Positions 45,130 through 46,139 of a stretch of DNA of 46,139 nt are shown here, one piece after another. Position 1 is the first letter of the stretch. Each line of letters opens with the position of its first letter. The position numbers and the translations under genes are program-made. Where the stretch lies: positions 1 through 46,139 of the forward strand of contig SSSZ01000079.1 of the NCBI GenBank assembly GCA_009469675.1, read 5' to 3'. Source of the stretch: Azonexaceae bacterium (GTDB lineage Bacteria; Pseudomonadota; Gammaproteobacteria; Burkholderiales; Rhodocyclaceae). The notes under the pieces were generated by a model. The model ran no database searches, had not been told where the DNA came from, and was given only the letters and a program-made list of their open reading frames with translations.

Positions 45130-45175
45130 GGGCTCTCAATCGCGCAAGGACAACGAACGACCCCCGGGCGATTTT

Positions 45176-45991
45176 TTAAGCCGTGGCGTCCGACAATAGC
45201 GGTGCCGCAGGCCCCGGTAGCAAGCGCCCGGTCTTGTCGTAAGCGATGGATCGGAAGTCGGATTTGCCGTCGAGCTTCTTGATCTCGGTTTCGACGGTCT
45301 TGGCCATTTCACTCTTAATCTTCGCGTGCAGAGAAAACATCTCGTCGTTCAGTTCTTCGATGGTTTTACGGAGTGCTGTCATAGCGGTCCCGAAAACCGG
45401 GAGATTGCTTAGCTCGCCCCACAAGTAGTTCTTCAAGAAGCTGAGCAGAAACTCCCAAGCTCCATTGAGCGAAAAATAAGACCCGTCCTTGCACTTCTTG
45501 ATGGTAGAGATGACTTTGCCAAGCGCTCGAAGCATGGTGACGCTGTCTACCTCACCGCTTGCGTGAATCTCTTCTAGGGTGCGAACGACCTGATCAAACA
45601 GTTCTGGCAGGCGGCTCTCCCCCTTGAAGCGCTCATAGATTGCGTCAAAGTCAAATGCTGACTCGTCCTCCTCTTCAAATACCCATCGATGGTTATCGCA
45701 CTGTGGTTTCCAGGCAATAAGGCTATCCAGGAAATCAGGAGGTGACATCCGGCCATCCGCAAACGTTGGCAAGTACGCGATGGCTGTACTGAGCCACGGT
45801 GGAACGTCCTTGTCGGAAAGGACATTGCGGAGATCCTGGGCCTGCCTTTGAACTTGCGATGCCAGGGCCTTTTTCCTATCCATGTTGTCGCCGGCCATTT
45901 CCTTTAGAAGCGACGCTGTTGCCTGGCGAAGTTCGCCGTGCTTTTGTCGAACTAGTCGAAGAATAAAAGCCTGGGTCTCGTTGTTGGTCAT
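45176..45991 (-). CDS. Orphan protein of unknown function in lower-GC DNA
   Basis: A 271-residue, mainly helical and charged protein. It has an N-terminal helical segment (LVRQKHGELRQATASLLKEM), an acidic middle part (EEEDESAFDFD, about residues 105-115) and a long C-terminal helix or coiled coil (about 205-245). A hydrophobic patch around 180-200 (WEFLLSFLKNYLW) could be membrane-interacting. No catalytic motif is recognised. GC content is 45-48% in the 60-base lines I counted, far below its neighbours, and codon use is less biased, which suggests recent transfer. Start is the ATG at 45991; stop is TAA. It could be a defence or mobile-element gene, but I have no direct evidence. Confidence 0.7.
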   Translation of the reverse strand: MTNNETQAFILRLVRQKHGELRQATASLLKEMAGDNMDRKKALASQVQRQAQDLRNVLSDKDVPPWLSTAIAYLPTFADGRMSPPDFLDSLIAWKPQCDNHRWVFEEEDESAFDFDAIYERFKGESRLPELFDQVVRTLEEIHASGEVDSVTMLRALGKVISTIKKCKDGSYFSLNGAWEFLLSFLKNYLWGELSNLPVFGTAMTALRKTIEELNDEMFSLHAKIKSEMAKTVETEIKKLDGKSDFRSIAYDKTGRLLPGPAAPLLSDATA

Positions 45992-46062
45992 GAGTTTGAG
46001 ATTGAGTCCGTAAACTGCTGTAAATCGGGTGGTGGGTAGCCACCGCTTCGGTTCGGTAGGAT

Positions 46063-46086
46063 GACGTTGTCGAGACGTTGATCAAC
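46063..46086. promoter_or_regulatory. Tandem GACGTTG repeats and palindrome before a partial gene
   Basis: GACGTTG occurs at 46063-46069 and 46074-46080, 11 bases apart (one helical turn), and runs into the palindrome GTTGATCAAC (46077-46086). It lies about 20-40 bases before an ATG at 46107, as an operator might. Confidence 0.35.
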
Positions 46087-46106
46087 CGAAGAAAGGCAGG
46101 GAAGCG

Positions 46107-46139
46107 ATGGCTGGATATGAGGTTAGCGTAGGTCGGGAT
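46107..46139 (+). CDS. Start of an unidentified gene cut by the window edge
   Basis: ATG at 46107 follows a purine-rich AAAGGCAGGGA and opens a frame reading MAGYEVSVGRD to the last base. Eleven codons are too few to identify it. It is divergent from the orphan gene at 45176-45991 and shares its 115-base intergenic region. Confidence 0.3.
   Translation, partial: MAGYEVSVGRD

Larger units (their letters stand above)
44745..45175. other. Intergenic stretch with a hairpin and a probable gene remnant
   Basis: A 431-base gap between the Fic gene and the minus-strand orphan gene. It holds the 7-base-pair repeat at 44841-44862 and one open frame (44839-45129), annotated separately. No terminator for fic, tRNA or transposase is seen. 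Confidence 0.6.

Noticed and set aside
1-46139. CRISPR array, tRNA or rRNA genes, prophage or insertion sequence
   Set aside because: No regularly spaced repeats, cloverleaf sequences, rRNA-like stretches or recognisable transposase frames were found. XerC is the chromosomal recombinase.

Overview
The window is high-GC chromosomal DNA (roughly two thirds G+C) from a Gram-negative bacterium, most likely a betaproteobacterium of the Rhodocyclales. That placement is inferred from gene content and order: dapF-DUF484-xerC, hslVU, pilMNOPQ-aroKB, gltBD, and an HslV with the short propeptide form. Nothing in the window fixes the genus. Most of it is dense core genome, with many neighbouring genes overlapping by 4 bases (ATGA or GTGA).

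Layout. 1-1560: metK (minus strand), with a strong repeat structure downstream of its stop and a possibly structured leader upstream of its start. 1566-3816: two lipid A acyltransferase-family genes and a GNAT acetyltransferase, head to tail. 3911-6308: dapF, a DUF484 gene and xerC. 6338-7320: a lipoprotein gene, then a free-standing 49-residue basic protein gene with its own promoter and terminator. 7406-8596: the rRNA methyltransferase rlmI. 8607-12695: a zinc/manganese uptake locus (small Cys/His periplasmic protein, outer-membrane barrel, znuA-, znuC- and znuB-like genes). 12739-16722: a duplicated-module STAS protein, hslV, hslU and an AEC-family permease. 16717-22711 (minus): one tightly packed run of lptM, lysA, RND adaptor, RND pump and hslR. 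22762-25434: cyaY and, facing it, the PBP1A gene. 25546-32241: the type IV pilus assembly operon pilMNOPQ, then aroK and aroB. 32387-38487: glutamate synthase gltB and gltD, behind a promoter and an intrinsic terminator. 38605-43268: a 3-TM winged-helix membrane protein, glmU, a small membrane protein and a divergent EF-G paralogue. 43320-46139: an accessory end with a Fic gene, a probable gene remnant, a lower-GC orphan gene on the minus strand and the first codons of another gene.

Several genes share a theme. The envelope is served by the lipid A acyltransferases, dapF and lysA (diaminopimelate and lysine), PBP1A, glmU (UDP-GlcNAc), lptM and the pilus machine. Ribosome and protein quality control is served by hslVU, hslR, rlmI and the EF-G paralogue. 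I did not find an obvious multi-gene defence or mobile system. The items most worth following are the 49-residue basic protein, the repeat structures at 94-150 and around the fic promoter, the repeated STAS protein, the 3-TM winged-helix protein, and the lower-GC right end.
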